Assembly: GCA_001673575.1 (NCBI GenBank) | Contig: LZME01000011.1 | Span: 62,001-126,000 of the forward strand | Direction: 5' to 3' | From: Mycolicibacter heraklionensis | GTDB lineage: Bacteria > Actinomycetota > Actinomycetes > Mycobacteriales > Mycobacteriaceae | DNA length: 64,000 bases | In this document: one piece after another, positions 54,405 to 63,198 of the stretch | Position numbering within the stretch: position 1 is the stretch's first letter | Layout: each line of letters opens with the position of its first letter | The notes under the pieces: generated by a model | Seen by the model: only the letters and a program-made list of their open reading frames with translations | The model's database searches: none | Told to the model about the DNA's origin: nothing | Program-made: the position numbers and the translations under genes

Positions 54405-55478
54405 TCAGACGTCGCTGGAGTAGCGGATTCCGCAGTCGGGGATCGACACCCCGGGCCACACCCGAGCCCCGCGCAGCAGCTCGCAGCGGGCCCCGATGTC
54501 GGCGCCGTCGCCGATCACCCCGTCGCGGATCAGCGCCCGCGGCCCGATCCGGGCGCCGAACCCGATGATCGAGCGTTCGATCACGCTGCCGGCCTCGACT
54601 TTCACCCCGTCGAAGATCACCGCGCCATCGAGGCGGGCGCCCGGCCCGATCTCGGCGCCGCGGCCCACCACGGTTCCGCCGATCAGCACCGCCCCCGGCG
54701 CCACCGAGGCACCGTCGTGCACCAGCGCCTCGCCGCGCCGGCCGCCCAACGCCGGTGACGGCGCAATGCCGCGTACCAGGTCCGCGGACCCGCGCACGAA
54801 ATCCTCCGGGGTGCCCATGTCGCGCCAGTAGCTGGTGTCGACGTATCCGCAGACCCTCACACCGTCCGCCAGCAGCGCCGGAAACACCTCGCGCTCCACC
54901 GACACCGGGCGTCCGCGCGGGATGCGGTCGATGACGTCGCGGGACAGCACGTAGCAACCGGCATTGATCTGGTCGGTCGGCGGGTCCTCGGTCTTCTCCA
55001 GGAATGCGGTGACCCGTCCGTCGTCGGTGGGCACGCAGCCGAAGGCACGCGGGTCGCCGACGCGGACCAGGTGCAGGGTCGCGTCGGCGCCCTGCTCGCG
55101 GTGGTACGCGTGCAACTCGGTCAGATCAGCCCCGGACAACACGTCACCGTTGAACACCATCGCGGTGTCATGGCGCAGCTTGGGTGCGACGTTGGCGATA
55201 CCACCGCCGGTGCCCAGCGGCTCCTGCTCGGTCACGTAGTCGATCTGCAGGCCCAGCGCGGAGCCGTCGCCGAACTCCTCGGCGAACACCTCCGGCTTAT
55301 ACGACGTGCTGAGGATGACGTGCTCGATGCCGGCGGCGGCGATCCGCGACAGCAGGTGCGTCAGGAAGGGCAGACCCGCGGTCGGCAGCATCGGCTTGGG
55401 CGCCGACAGGGTCAGCGGCCGCAGCCGGGTCCCCTTGCCACCGACGAGGACCACCGCGTCGACTTGGCTCAGTGTCAC
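54405..55478 (-). CDS. manB: Mannose-1-phosphate guanylyltransferase
   Basis: A 357-residue enzyme that makes GDP-mannose from GTP and mannose-1-phosphate. The nucleotidyltransferase signature VGGKGTRLRPLTLSAPKPM starts near residue 11, followed by FNGDVLSG and a left-handed beta-helix C-terminal domain (IGGTVVGRGAEIGPG). The GTG at 55478 overlaps the wbbL stop. Called manB (Rv3264c) in M. tuberculosis. With pmmA and manA it completes GDP-mannose synthesis in this window. Confidence 0.95.
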   Translation of the reverse strand: MTLSQVDAVVLVGGKGTRLRPLTLSAPKPMLPTAGLPFLTHLLSRIAAAGIEHVILSTSYKPEVFAEEFGDGSALGLQIDYVTEQEPLGTGGGIANVAPKLRHDTAMVFNGDVLSGADLTELHAYHREQGADATLHLVRVGDPRAFGCVPTDDGRVTAFLEKTEDPPTDQINAGCYVLSRDVIDRIPRGRPVSVEREVFPALLADGVRVCGYVDTSYWRDMGTPEDFVRGSADLVRGIAPSPALGGRRGEALVHDGASVAPGAVLIGGTVVGRGAEIGPGARLDGAVIFDGVKVEAGSVIERSIIGFGARIGPRALIRDGVIGDGADIGARCELLRGARVWPGVSIPDCGIRYSSDV

Positions 55479-56362
55479 GGGTGTCCCTTCGTCAAGGCGC
55501 GGCGGGCGTTGCGCACCGCCAAGTGTGAGCGCACCGCGAGCGCGCCCCGCATGCTCCAGCGCAGCGGGGCCCGCCACCAGCCGGTGTGCCGGTCGGCGAG
55601 GTAGGTATAGGTGCTGCGGTGGTGCGCGGCCAGGTTGCGCGCGGGGTCTTTGCCGGTGGCGTGGCCCTTCTGGTGCAACACCTCGGCCGAGGGCACGTAG
55701 ACGTTGAGCCAGCCGGCCTTGCCTAGCCGGTCCCCCAGGTCGACGTCCTCCATATAGAGGAAGTAGCGCTCGTCGAAGCCGCCGATCGCGTCGAAGGCGG
55801 CCCGGCGCACCAAAAGGCAGGCTCCCGAGAGCCACCCGACCGGCCGCTCGCTGGGCTCCAGCCGTTCCTGCCGATAAGCACGGGTCCAGGGATTGTTGGG
55901 CCACACCGGACCGACCACCGCGTGCATGCCGCCGCGGATCAGGCTGGGCAGGTGGCGGGCCGAGGGGTACACCGAGCCGTCCGGTTCGCGGATCAGCGGA
56001 CCCAGCGTCGCCGCCTGCGGCCACCGGGCGGCCGCGTCCAACAGCGCTTCGATGCTGCCCGGACCCCACTGCACATCGGGGTTGGCCACGATGAGAAATT
56101 CGCTGCGTTCGCCGCCCTCGGAGTCCAGCAGAGCCACGCCGGCATTGACCGCTCCGCCGTAGCCCAGGTTGGACCCGGTATGCAGCAGCTGCACGTTGGG
56201 GTAGCGCTCCGCGGCTTCCTCCGGTACACCGTCGGTGGATCCGTTGTCGGCCATCACCACCCGCACCGGGCGGTCGGTCGCCAGCGACAGCGATGCCAGG
56301 AATCGGTCCAGATGCCAACCCGGCGAATAGGTCACCGTCACCACCGGTAGGGCCTCACTCAC
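55475..56362 (-). CDS. wbbL1: Rhamnosyltransferase WbbL (arabinogalactan linker)
   Basis: A 295-residue GT2 glycosyltransferase that adds L-rhamnose from dTDP-rhamnose to decaprenyl-PP-GlcNAc, forming the linker between peptidoglycan and arabinogalactan. Seen are VVTVTYSP, VVMADNGSTDG, NPDVQWG and the acceptor-side ERYFLYMEDVDLGDR. GTG start at 56362, 10 bp after rmlD. It overlaps manB by 4 bp. Essential in mycobacteria. Confidence 0.94.
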   Translation of the reverse strand: MSEALPVVTVTYSPGWHLDRFLASLSLATDRPVRVVMADNGSTDGVPEEAAERYPNVQLLHTGSNLGYGGAVNAGVALLDSEGGERSEFLIVANPDVQWGPGSIEALLDAAARWPQAATLGPLIREPDGSVYPSARHLPSLIRGGMHAVVGPVWPNNPWTRAYRQERLEPSERPVGWLSGACLLVRRAAFDAIGGFDERYFLYMEDVDLGDRLGKAGWLNVYVPSAEVLHQKGHATGKDPARNLAAHHRSTYTYLADRHTGWWRAPLRWSMRGALAVRSHLAVRNARRALTKGHP

Positions 56363-56372
56363 GGCGTAGAGG

Positions 56373-57230
56373 TTATCTGGCCAAGGCGGCGGACAGTGCA
56401 TCGCTCCACCGGCGCAGCGGTGCCAGCCCGGCCCGCGCCGACTCGGCGCCCGACAACGCGGAGTAGGCGGGCCGGGCCGCCGGGCGCGGGTGCGCGGCAC
56501 TGCTGACCGGCCGTACCCGGTCCGGGTCGGCGCCCATCGCGGCGAACACCGCCCGGGCCTGTTCATACCGGCTGGCGGCCCCGGCATTGGCAGCATGCAA
56601 CACCCGCGCACTCGGCGGTGCGGCGGCCAATGCCAGCAGCGCATCGACGAGATCGCCGACATAGGTCGGGGACCCGACCTGGTCGTCGACCACCTGCACT
56701 TCCCCATTGCCCGCGGCCCGTTCGCGCATCACCGCGGCGAAGTCGGAGCCGCCGGCGGCGCCGGTGTAGACCCATGCGGTGCGCACCACCAGAGCCTCCG
56801 GAGACGCCGCCAGTACCGCGTTCTCACCGGCCAGTTTGGTGGCGCCGTAGACGGACAGCGGCCGGGTGGCATCGCCCGGTTCGTACGGGCGCGGCTCGTC
56901 ATCACCGAAGTCGCCGTCGAAGACGTAGTCGGTGGAGATGTGAATCAGCCTGGCCCCGGCCCGCGCGCAGGCGGCCGCCAGGTGGCCCGGCCCGGCGGCG
57001 TTGACGGCATGGGCACGCTCGGCGTCGTTCTCGGCGGCGTCGACCTGGGTGTAGGCCGCACAGTTGATCAGCACGTCCCCGGCCCGCAAGTCGACGGCGT
57101 CGACCGCGGCGGCATCGGTGATGTCGCACTGCGCCGAGGTCAGGGCCAGCACGTCATGGCCTGTCTCGGCGGCGCGGGAGGCCAGAAAAGTGCCGACTTG
57201 GCCGCCGGCGCCGGTGATCACAATCCGCAT
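56373..57230 (-). CDS. rmlD: dTDP-4-dehydrorhamnose reductase
   Basis: A 285-residue SDR-type enzyme making dTDP-L-rhamnose with NADPH. The cofactor motif is GAGGQVG near the start, INCAAYTQVDAAE follows, and the catalytic YGATK lies near residue 128. The product feeds WbbL downstream in the same operon. ATG start at 57230. Length is slightly below the ~300 residues usual for the family. Confidence 0.95.
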   Translation of the reverse strand: MRIVITGAGGQVGTFLASRAAETGHDVLALTSAQCDITDAAAVDAVDLRAGDVLINCAAYTQVDAAENDAERAHAVNAAGPGHLAAACARAGARLIHISTDYVFDGDFGDDEPRPYEPGDATRPLSVYGATKLAGENAVLAASPEALVVRTAWVYTGAAGGSDFAAVMRERAAGNGEVQVVDDQVGSPTYVGDLVDALLALAAAPPSARVLHAANAGAASRYEQARAVFAAMGADPDRVRPVSSAAHPRPAARPAYSALSGAESARAGLAPLRRWSDALSAALAR

Positions 57231-57243
57231 GAGCGTCGAGCTT

Positions 57244-57352
57244 ATGCGGCGGCCCCAGCTTCACCTCTCCTCCGTCGAGCCTCGCTGAACCGCCGAGCCC
57301 ATGCGGCGGCCCCAGCTTCACCTCTCCTCCGTCGAGCCTCGCTGAACCGCCG
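57244..57352. repeat. 52-bp tandem repeat, 57-bp period
   Basis: Copies at 57244-57295 and 57301-57352 are identical over 52 bp. The unit contains CCCAGCTTCACCTCTCCTCC and ends CTCGCTGAACCGCCG. A part of the unit recurs at 4892-4912. It lies between the divergent rmlD and cpsA genes, so it is within their promoter region. Confidence 0.85.
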
Positions 57353-57411
57353 GTCTGGCACGCCGCAGTCGGCTACCGCCGATACAGCAGTTACGCAAGT
57401 AATCTGAAGTG

Positions 57412-58884
57412 ATGCCTGCGCAACGTGTGATTCGTGTGATTGCCACGGTGGCAGCCGTCGCCATCGTCCTGGGCACCGGGGTGGCCTGGAGCCAAGTTCG
57501 ATCGTTCGAAGACGGGATCTTCCACGTCTCGTCACTGGCGCTGGGCAACGGCGGATCCGACGGCGCGGTCGACATCCTGCTGGTCGGGATGGACAGCCGC
57601 ACCGACGCCCACGGTAATCCGCTGACGCCGGAAGAGCTGGCCGCACTGCGCGTCGGCGACGACGAAGCCACCAACACCGACACGATCATCCTGGTCCGGA
57701 TCCCCAACAACGGGAAGTCGGCCACCGCGATCTCGATCCCCCGCGACTCCTACGTGGCGGCACCCGGGCTGGACAAGACCAAGATCAACGGCGTGTACGG
57801 GGCCACCCGGCTGGAGACCGCCGACGCGCTCGTCGCATCCGGGATGGACCCGATCCAGGCGCAGGCGCGCGGTACCGAGGCGGGCCGTGAGGCCCTGATC
57901 AAGACGGTGGCCGATCTGACCGGCGTGACTGTCGACCACTACGCCGAGATCGGACTGCTCGGGTTCGCGCTGATCACCGACGCCCTCGGCGGCGTGGACG
58001 TCTGCCTCAAGGAGCCGGTGTACGAGGAGCTCTCCGGCGCGGACTTCCCGGCCGGCTGGCAGCGACTCGGCGGCGCCCAGGCACTGAGCTTCGTGCGGCA
58101 GCGCCACGAACTCCCCCACGGCGACCTGGACCGGGTGCGGCGCCAGCAGGCGGTGATGGCGTCGCTGGCGCACCAGGTCATCTCCGGCAAGACCCTGTCG
58201 AGCCCCGGCACCCTGTCGCGACTGCAGGCCGCGGTACAGCGGTCGGTGGTGCTGTCGGCGGGCTGGGACGTGATCGACTTCGTCACCAAGGCCCAAGACC
58301 TGGCCGCGGGCAAAGTGGCGTTCGCCACCATCCCGGTGCTCGAGGAGTCGGGCTGGAGCGACGACGGTATGCAGAGCGTGGTGCGCGTCGACCCCGGCCA
58401 GGTGGCCGACTGGGTGGCCGGACTGCTGCACGATCAGGACGAGGGCAAGACCGAGCTGCTGGCCTACAATCCGGAACAGACCACCGCCAGCGTGCTCAAC
58501 GACACCGACATCAACGGCTTGGCCGCCGCGGTCTCCGGGGTGCTCAACGCCAAGGGATTCGGCACCGGATCGGTCGGCAACAACGAGTCCGGGCACGTGC
58601 CCACCAGCCAGGTGCAGGCCGCCTCGGCCGACGACCCCGGCGCACTGGCGGTGGCCAGGGATCTGGGCGGACTGCCGGTGGTATCCAACGAATCGGTCCC
58701 CACCGGCTCGGTGCGCGTCGTGCTGGCCAACGACTACACCGGGCCCGGATCGGGCATGGGCTCCGGTGGCAGCAGTGCACAGGCGGCCGGCATCTCCAGC
58801 TACGACGACGACGAGGCGCCCCAAATCCCCGTTGCGCCACCGATTCTGACCGCGGGTTCCAACGATCCACAGTGCGTGAACTAA
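57412..58884 (+). CDS. cpsA: LytR-CpsA-Psr family arabinogalactan-peptidoglycan ligase
   Basis: A 490-residue LCP protein (Rv3267, Lcp1). A membrane helix (about 7-25) anchors an external LCP domain (about 55-230) with catalytic Arg/Asp motifs DILLVGMDSRTD, ISIPRDSYV and LSFVRQRHELPHGDLDR. A C-terminal LytR_C domain follows (about 340-430) with a Ser/Gly-rich tail. It attaches arabinogalactan to peptidoglycan via a phosphotransfer from the decaprenyl-linked chain. ATG at 57412 is used; a GTG lies one codon upstream. Confidence 0.93.
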   Translation: MPAQRVIRVIATVAAVAIVLGTGVAWSQVRSFEDGIFHVSSLALGNGGSDGAVDILLVGMDSRTDAHGNPLTPEELAALRVGDDEATNTDTIILVRIPNNGKSATAISIPRDSYVAAPGLDKTKINGVYGATRLETADALVASGMDPIQAQARGTEAGREALIKTVADLTGVTVDHYAEIGLLGFALITDALGGVDVCLKEPVYEELSGADFPAGWQRLGGAQALSFVRQRHELPHGDLDRVRRQQAVMASLAHQVISGKTLSSPGTLSRLQAAVQRSVVLSAGWDVIDFVTKAQDLAAGKVAFATIPVLEESGWSDDGMQSVVRVDPGQVADWVAGLLHDQDEGKTELLAYNPEQTTASVLNDTDINGLAAAVSGVLNAKGFGTGSVGNNESGHVPTSQVQAASADDPGALAVARDLGGLPVVSNESVPTGSVRVVLANDYTGPGSGMGSGGSSAQAAGISSYDDDEAPQIPVAPPILTAGSNDPQCVN

Positions 58885-58894
58885 CGTCGCAGCG

Positions 58895-59620
58895 GTGATC
58901 AATCTCAGCTCGGCGATCCTTGATCCGATGATGCGCGCCGACCCGGTGGGGCCACGGATCACCTATTACGACGACGCTTCCGCCGAGCGCATCGAACTGT
59001 CCGCGGCGACGCTGGCGAATTGGGCTGCCAAGACCGGCAACCTGCTGCGCGACGAGCTCGGTGCCGCAGGCGGCAGTCGCATCGCGGTCTTGTTGCCCGC
59101 GCACTGGCAGACGGCGGCGGTGCTGTTCGGCGCCTGGTGGATCGGGGCCGAGGTGCTGCTGGAAGCGCCGGACGGTGATGCCGACGTCGCGCTGTGCACC
59201 GCCGAGCGGCTCGACGAGGCCGACGCGGCGGTGGCCACCACCGGCGGCGAGGTGGTGGTGCTGTCGCTGGACCCGTTCGGCCGGCCGGCCCCCGACCTGC
59301 CGGTGGGCGTCACCGACTACGCGACCGCGGTGCGGGTTCACGGCGACCAGATCATCGCCGAACGCGCCCCCGGCCCCGCCCTGGCCGGCTCGTCGGCCGA
59401 CGACGTGCTGGCGGCGTGCGAAAAGTGCGCGGCAGCGCTGGGTTTGACGTCGTCGGATCGGGTGTGGTCGACCAAGGACTGGAACAACCCCGCCGCGCTG
59501 ATCGAGAACATGCTGACCGTGTTCGCCGCGGGAGCGTCCCTGGTGCAGGTCGCCAACCCCGACCCCAACCTGCAGGAGCGCCGCCGGACCAGCGAGAAGG
59601 TCACCCGAAACCTGGATTGA
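58895..59620 (+). CDS. TIGR03089 family protein (Rv3268-like)
   Basis: A 241-residue protein related to the N-terminal half of acyl-CoA synthetases (AMP-binding fold), as in the TIGR03089 family. Segments such as AKTGNLLRDELGAAGGSRIAVLLPAHWQTAAVLFGAWWIGAEVLL (read in parts) fit the first subdomain. The adenylation loop and the C-terminal domain are missing, so it is unlikely to be an active ligase. It begins 10 bp after cpsA with a GTG. Function unknown. Confidence 0.82.
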   Translation: MINLSSAILDPMMRADPVGPRITYYDDASAERIELSAATLANWAAKTGNLLRDELGAAGGSRIAVLLPAHWQTAAVLFGAWWIGAEVLLEAPDGDADVALCTAERLDEADAAVATTGGEVVVLSLDPFGRPAPDLPVGVTDYATAVRVHGDQIIAERAPGPALAGSSADDVLAACEKCAAALGLTSSDRVWSTKDWNNPAALIENMLTVFAAGASLVQVANPDPNLQERRRTSEKVTRNLD

Positions 59621-59621
59621 C

Positions 59622-59674
59622 GCGATTTCGGCGCGATTGTTCCCGCTCAGCGGGCGCAACCGCGCCGAAATCGC
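59622..59674 (+). terminator. Hairpin between Rv3268-like gene and pacL1
   Basis: Perfect 14-bp arms (59622-59635 and 59661-59674) with a 25-nt loop that contains a second small hairpin (CCCGC/GCGGG). It likely ends the cpsA operon just upstream of the pacL1 control region. Confidence 0.75.
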
Positions 59675-59685
59675 CATACGGCAAT

Positions 59686-59711
59686 ACATGCATAAATGCT
59701 TATATGCTGAT
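59686..59711. promoter_or_regulatory. Candidate metal-sensor (ArsR/SmtB-type) operator before pacL1-ctpC
   Basis: An AT-rich imperfect dyad centred on GC at 59698-59699, GCATAAAT on the left and TTATATGC on the right (6 of 8 inner pairs match). The 12-2-12 layout resembles SmtB/ArsR operators. It lies 45-70 bp before the pacL1 start. The regulator gene is not in view. Confidence 0.45.
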
Positions 59712-59755
59712 ACGCTTGCCCGCAAGAACCCGCCGGACGAAAGAGGAGATGACTC

Positions 59756-60037
59756 ATGGCAGTGCAGGGATTGCTGGCGAAAGCGGCGTCGACGGTGTTC
59801 ACCGGACTGGTCGGGGTAAGCGCCTACGAGGTAGCCCGCCGGGCACTGGCGAAGGCTCCGCTGCACGAGGCCGCGGTGACGGCCACCGAGTGGAGCCTGC
59901 GCGGAACCCGGCGAGCCGAAGAGGTCGCCGAGTCGGCACGACTGAAGGTGGCCGACGTGGTCGCCGAGGCTCGCGAGCGCATCGGCGAGGAATCCACCCC
60001 GCCGGCAGCGGCCGTCGCGCACGACCACGACCACTGA
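59756..60037 (+). CDS. pacL1: PacL1-type metal chaperone-like protein
   Basis: A 93-residue protein with an N-terminal membrane-associated helix (about 8-30, TVFTGLVGVSAYEVARRAL), a helical middle and a C-terminal AHDHDH metal-binding end. This matches the PacL family, which scaffolds and supports P1B ATPases; PacL1 (Rv3269) works with CtpC and binds Zn2+ by its C-terminal Asp/His motif. ATG at 59756 follows AGAGGAG. It is 31 bp upstream of ctpC, in the same operon. Confidence 0.9.
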   Translation: MAVQGLLAKAASTVFTGLVGVSAYEVARRALAKAPLHEAAVTATEWSLRGTRRAEEVAESARLKVADVVAEARERIGEESTPPAAAVAHDHDH

Positions 60038-60068
60038 CCACCCGGCGCCGACGATGGGGAGCGCAGCG

Positions 60069-62288
60069 ATGAACGGCAGCGGCGCCATAGCGACCGTGCC
60101 GGCCGGCGACGACCACGAGCTGACGGTCATCTCCGATGCCGCCGGCCGGATGCGGGTGCAGGTCGCCTGGGTCCGTGGCGACTCACGGCGTGCGGTGGCC
60201 GCCGAGGAGGCCGCCGGCCGCGTCAACGGGGTACGTACCGTGCATGCGTATCCGCGGACCGGTTCGGTCGTGGTCTGGTACTCCCCCAAACGCAGTGACA
60301 CCGCGGAGATCCTCGCGGCGATCGCATCCGCGGCCACCGTCGCCGCCGAGTTGATCCCCGCCCGCACGCCGCGCTCGGCCGACGTCAGCAACACCGACGT
60401 GCTGCGCATGGTGATCGGCGGCGCGGCGCTGGCACTGCTGGGGATGCGCCGCTACGTCTTCGCCCGGCCGCCGCTGCTGGGCCCCAGCGGTCAGCTCGTC
60501 GCGACCGGCGCCACGGTCTTCATGGGTTACCCCTTCCTGCGGGGCGCACTGCGCTCGATCCGGTCCGGCAAGGCCGGCACCGACGCACTGGTGACCGCCG
60601 CGACCGTGGCGAGCCTGGTGCTTCGGGAGAACGTGGTCGCGCTGACCGTGCTATGGCTGCTCAATATCGGTGAGTACCTGCAGGACCTGACACTGCGCCG
60701 CACCCGCCGCGCCATCTCGGATCTGTTGCGCGGCAACCAGGACACCGCGTGGGTCCGGCTGGTCGACGGTACCGAAGTCCAGGTGCCCATCGACACAGTG
60801 CAGATCGGCGACGAGGTGATCATCCACGACCACGTGGCAATCCCGGTCGACGGCGAGGTCATCGACGGCGAAGCCATCGTGGACCAATCGGCCATCACCG
60901 GCGAGACCCTGCCGGTCAGCGTGATCGCTGGGGCGCGAGTGCATGCCGGGTCGGTGGTGGTGCGCGGCCGCGTGGTGGTCCGGGCCACCGCGGTGGGAAA
61001 CCAGACCGTGATCGGCCGCATCATCAGCCGCGTCGAGGAGGCACAGCACGACCGCGCACCGATCCAGACCGTCGGCGAGAACTTCTCGCGGCGCTTCGTA
61101 CCGGCCTCGTTCATCCTGTCGGCGATCACCTTGGTACTCACCGGCGATGTCCGCCGCGCGATGACCATGCTGTTGATCGCCTGCCCGTGCGCGGTGGGGC
61201 TGGCCACGCCGACCGCGATCAGCGCGGCGATCGGCAACGGCGCCCGGCGCGGCATCCTGATCAAGGGCGGCTCGCATCTGGAGCAGGCCGGCCGGGTGGA
61301 CGCGATCGTGTTCGACAAGACCGGCACGCTGACGGTGGGCCGTCCGGTGGTGACCAATATCGTTGCCATCCACAAAGATTGGCAGCCCGAACAGGTGCTC
61401 GCCTATGCCGCCAGCTCGGAGCTGCATTCGCGTCACCCACTGGCCGAAGCGGTGATTCGGTCCACCGAAGAACGTCACATCAGTATCCCGCCGCATGAGG
61501 AGTGCGAGGTCCTGGTGGGGTTGGGCATCCGCACCTGGGCCGACGGCCGCACCCTGCTGCTGGGCAGCCCGAACCTGTTGCGCTCGGAGAAAGTTCGCAT
61601 CTCCAAGAAGGCGGCGGACTGGGTCAACAAGCTGCGTGCGCAGGCCGAGACGCCGCTGCTGCTGGCCGTTGACGGCACCCTGGTCGGGTTGATCAGTCTG
61701 CGTGACGAGGTACGCCCAGAGTCACGCGAGGTGCTTGAGGCGTTGCGCGCCAAGGGTGTTCGCCGCATCGTCATGCTCACCGGCGATCATCCGGAGACCG
61801 CGGCAGCGGTGGCGGCCGAACTCGGCATCGACGAATGGCGAGCCGAGGTGCTGCCGGAGGACAAGCTGCAGGTGGTCCGCGGACTGCAGGACGAGGGCTA
61901 CGTGGTGGGCATGGTCGGCGACGGCGTCAACGACGCACCGGCATTGGCCGCCGCGGACATCGGGATCGCGATGGGTCTGGCCGGTACCGACGTTGCGGTG
62001 GAGACCGCCGATGTCGCCTTGGCCAACGACGACCTGCGCCGGCTGCTCGACGTCCGGGACCTGGGCGGACGTGCCGTTGAGGTGATCCGGCAGAACTACG
62101 GCATGTCGATCGCGGTCAACGCCGCCGGCCTGTTGATCGGCGCCGGCGGAGCACTGTCACCGGTGCTCGCGGCGATCCTGCACAACGCGTCGTCGGTGGC
62201 CGTCGTCGCCAACAGCTCGCGGTTGATTCGCTACCGGCTGGGCGTCGAGTCGGCGACGCCGATGGCGTCCGTGCCATCCGTGCCGTAA
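60069..62288 (+). CDS. ctpC: P1B-type metal exporting ATPase CtpC
   Basis: A 739-residue metal ATPase. The ion-binding CPCAVGLATP motif is in the membrane domain, the phosphorylation loop DKTGTLTVG, the HP motif SRHPLAEA and GDGVNDAPAL in the cytoplasmic domains. A degenerate N-terminal HMA-like domain (about 15-95) lacks a CxxC. It exports Zn2+ or Mn2+; in M. tuberculosis CtpC counters zinc poisoning in macrophages. The ATG at 60069 follows GGGGAG at 7 nt; an ATG at 60054 is possible. Confidence 0.94.
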   Translation: MNGSGAIATVPAGDDHELTVISDAAGRMRVQVAWVRGDSRRAVAAEEAAGRVNGVRTVHAYPRTGSVVVWYSPKRSDTAEILAAIASAATVAAELIPARTPRSADVSNTDVLRMVIGGAALALLGMRRYVFARPPLLGPSGQLVATGATVFMGYPFLRGALRSIRSGKAGTDALVTAATVASLVLRENVVALTVLWLLNIGEYLQDLTLRRTRRAISDLLRGNQDTAWVRLVDGTEVQVPIDTVQIGDEVIIHDHVAIPVDGEVIDGEAIVDQSAITGETLPVSVIAGARVHAGSVVVRGRVVVRATAVGNQTVIGRIISRVEEAQHDRAPIQTVGENFSRRFVPASFILSAITLVLTGDVRRAMTMLLIACPCAVGLATPTAISAAIGNGARRGILIKGGSHLEQAGRVDAIVFDKTGTLTVGRPVVTNIVAIHKDWQPEQVLAYAASSELHSRHPLAEAVIRSTEERHISIPPHEECEVLVGLGIRTWADGRTLLLGSPNLLRSEKVRISKKAADWVNKLRAQAETPLLLAVDGTLVGLISLRDEVRPESREVLEALRAKGVRRIVMLTGDHPETAAAVAAELGIDEWRAEVLPEDKLQVVRGLQDEGYVVGMVGDGVNDAPALAAADIGIAMGLAGTDVAVETADVALANDDLRRLLDVRDLGGRAVEVIRQNYGMSIAVNAAGLLIGAGGALSPVLAAILHNASSVAVVANSSRLIRYRLGVESATPMASVPSVP

Positions 62289-62297
62289 TCTGTCGAG

Positions 62298-62348
62298 GTC
62301 CCGACTGTTCCTGTCGAGCACCACCACCAGCTCCAGGGCAGTCGGGAC
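62298..62348 (+). terminator. Hairpin after ctpC
   Basis: GTCCCGACTG (62298-62307) and CAGTCGGGAC (62339-62348) form perfect 10-bp arms with a 31-nt loop, 9 bp after the ctpC stop. It is probably the end of the pacL1-ctpC transcript; convergent transcription from the cation transporter also ends near here. Confidence 0.6.
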
Positions 62349-62396
62349 TTAGCGTCGGTAGGCGCAATAGCCCCTTAGCAAGCCCCTTAGCAGCCG

Positions 62397-63134
62397 TTAA
62401 CAGCCACAGCCCTCGCCGCGCCAGGAGCGGAAGCCCTGCCACACCGAAACGGCGGCCACCCCCAGACCGATCAGCGGGTCAAGCCACCAACCGCCGGACC
62501 ACTGAGTGGTGAGAGTCAGACCGACCAGCACCGCGGCGGCCTGGATCGCACACAGATAGTTCTGCACTCCCTCACCGACGGTCGCCGCCGAGCCGAGCCG
62601 CGTGCCGAGCCGGCGCTGGGCCCGGCCCAGCATCGGCATCACCAGCACGGCCGCAGCGGTGACCGCGATGCCGATCGCGCTGCCTTCGCTGCGGTGGTCG
62701 CCGACGAAGTGGCGTATCGATTCCGCGGCGATATAAGGGGCGTTGATCCAGAACGAGATCGCCACGCCGATCTGAGCGCGTCGCTCCGCCGTCTCGGACA
62801 GTGTGCGTGCACCGGTGAATCGCCAGATCACCACCGCCCCGGCCAGCGCCTCCGGAATGGCACCCAGCGCCCAGCCGGTCAGGGCGATCGAACCGGCGGC
62901 CAGCCCCTGCCACAGGCCCACCACCCCTTCGATTCCCACCAGGACCAGGCTGACCCAGGCCAGCCGGCGAGCCCAGGTCGCTGCGCGGTGCCAACCCGCA
63001 TCGCGAACGACGGGAACGCCGTGGGCATGCCCGCTGTGATCGTGATCGTGGTCGTGGTGCCCGATGGTGGTGTCCGGGGCGTCGATCACCGGATTGGCGA
63101 TGCCCGCTGCGGGCCCCACGACGCTACTGTCCAC
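62397..63134 (-). CDS. His-rich CDF-like cation transporter
   Basis: A 245-residue membrane protein. A His/Asp-rich N-terminal stretch HHDHDHDHSGHAH (about 24-36) precedes about six membrane helices. It is related to CDF transporters, though the standard HxxxD pairs are replaced (GAIPEALAG, NAPYIAAESIRHF). The C-terminus ends in GEGCGC, which may bind metal. The GTG at 63134 is the most upstream sensible start; the ribosome site is weak. It is convergent with ctpC. Zinc or another divalent metal is the likely substrate, by analogy only. Confidence 0.7.
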   Translation of the reverse strand: MDSSVVGPAAGIANPVIDAPDTTIGHHDHDHDHSGHAHGVPVVRDAGWHRAATWARRLAWVSLVLVGIEGVVGLWQGLAAGSIALTGWALGAIPEALAGAVVIWRFTGARTLSETAERRAQIGVAISFWINAPYIAAESIRHFVGDHRSEGSAIGIAVTAAAVLVMPMLGRAQRRLGTRLGSAATVGEGVQNYLCAIQAAAVLVGLTLTTQWSGGWWLDPLIGLGVAAVSVWQGFRSWRGEGCGC

Positions 63135-63181
63135 GCAAAAAATGTTACCTGGCGTTTCGGTGAGGCAGCCGTCACAGCGCC

Positions 63182-63196
63182 GGCGCCTCAGGCGCC
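63182..63196 (-). terminator. Short hairpin after the PknD-type gene
   Basis: GGCGCC, TCA, GGCGCC immediately downstream of the kinase stop codon on the minus strand; each arm is itself palindromic. It is a weak terminator candidate. Confidence 0.35.
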
Positions 63197-63198
63197 AC

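Noticed and set aside
54405..56318. Single 637-residue protein covering manB and part of wbbL1
   Set aside because: The upstream half is an out-of-frame reading of wbbL1; manB has its own GTG start overlapping the wbbL1 stop.
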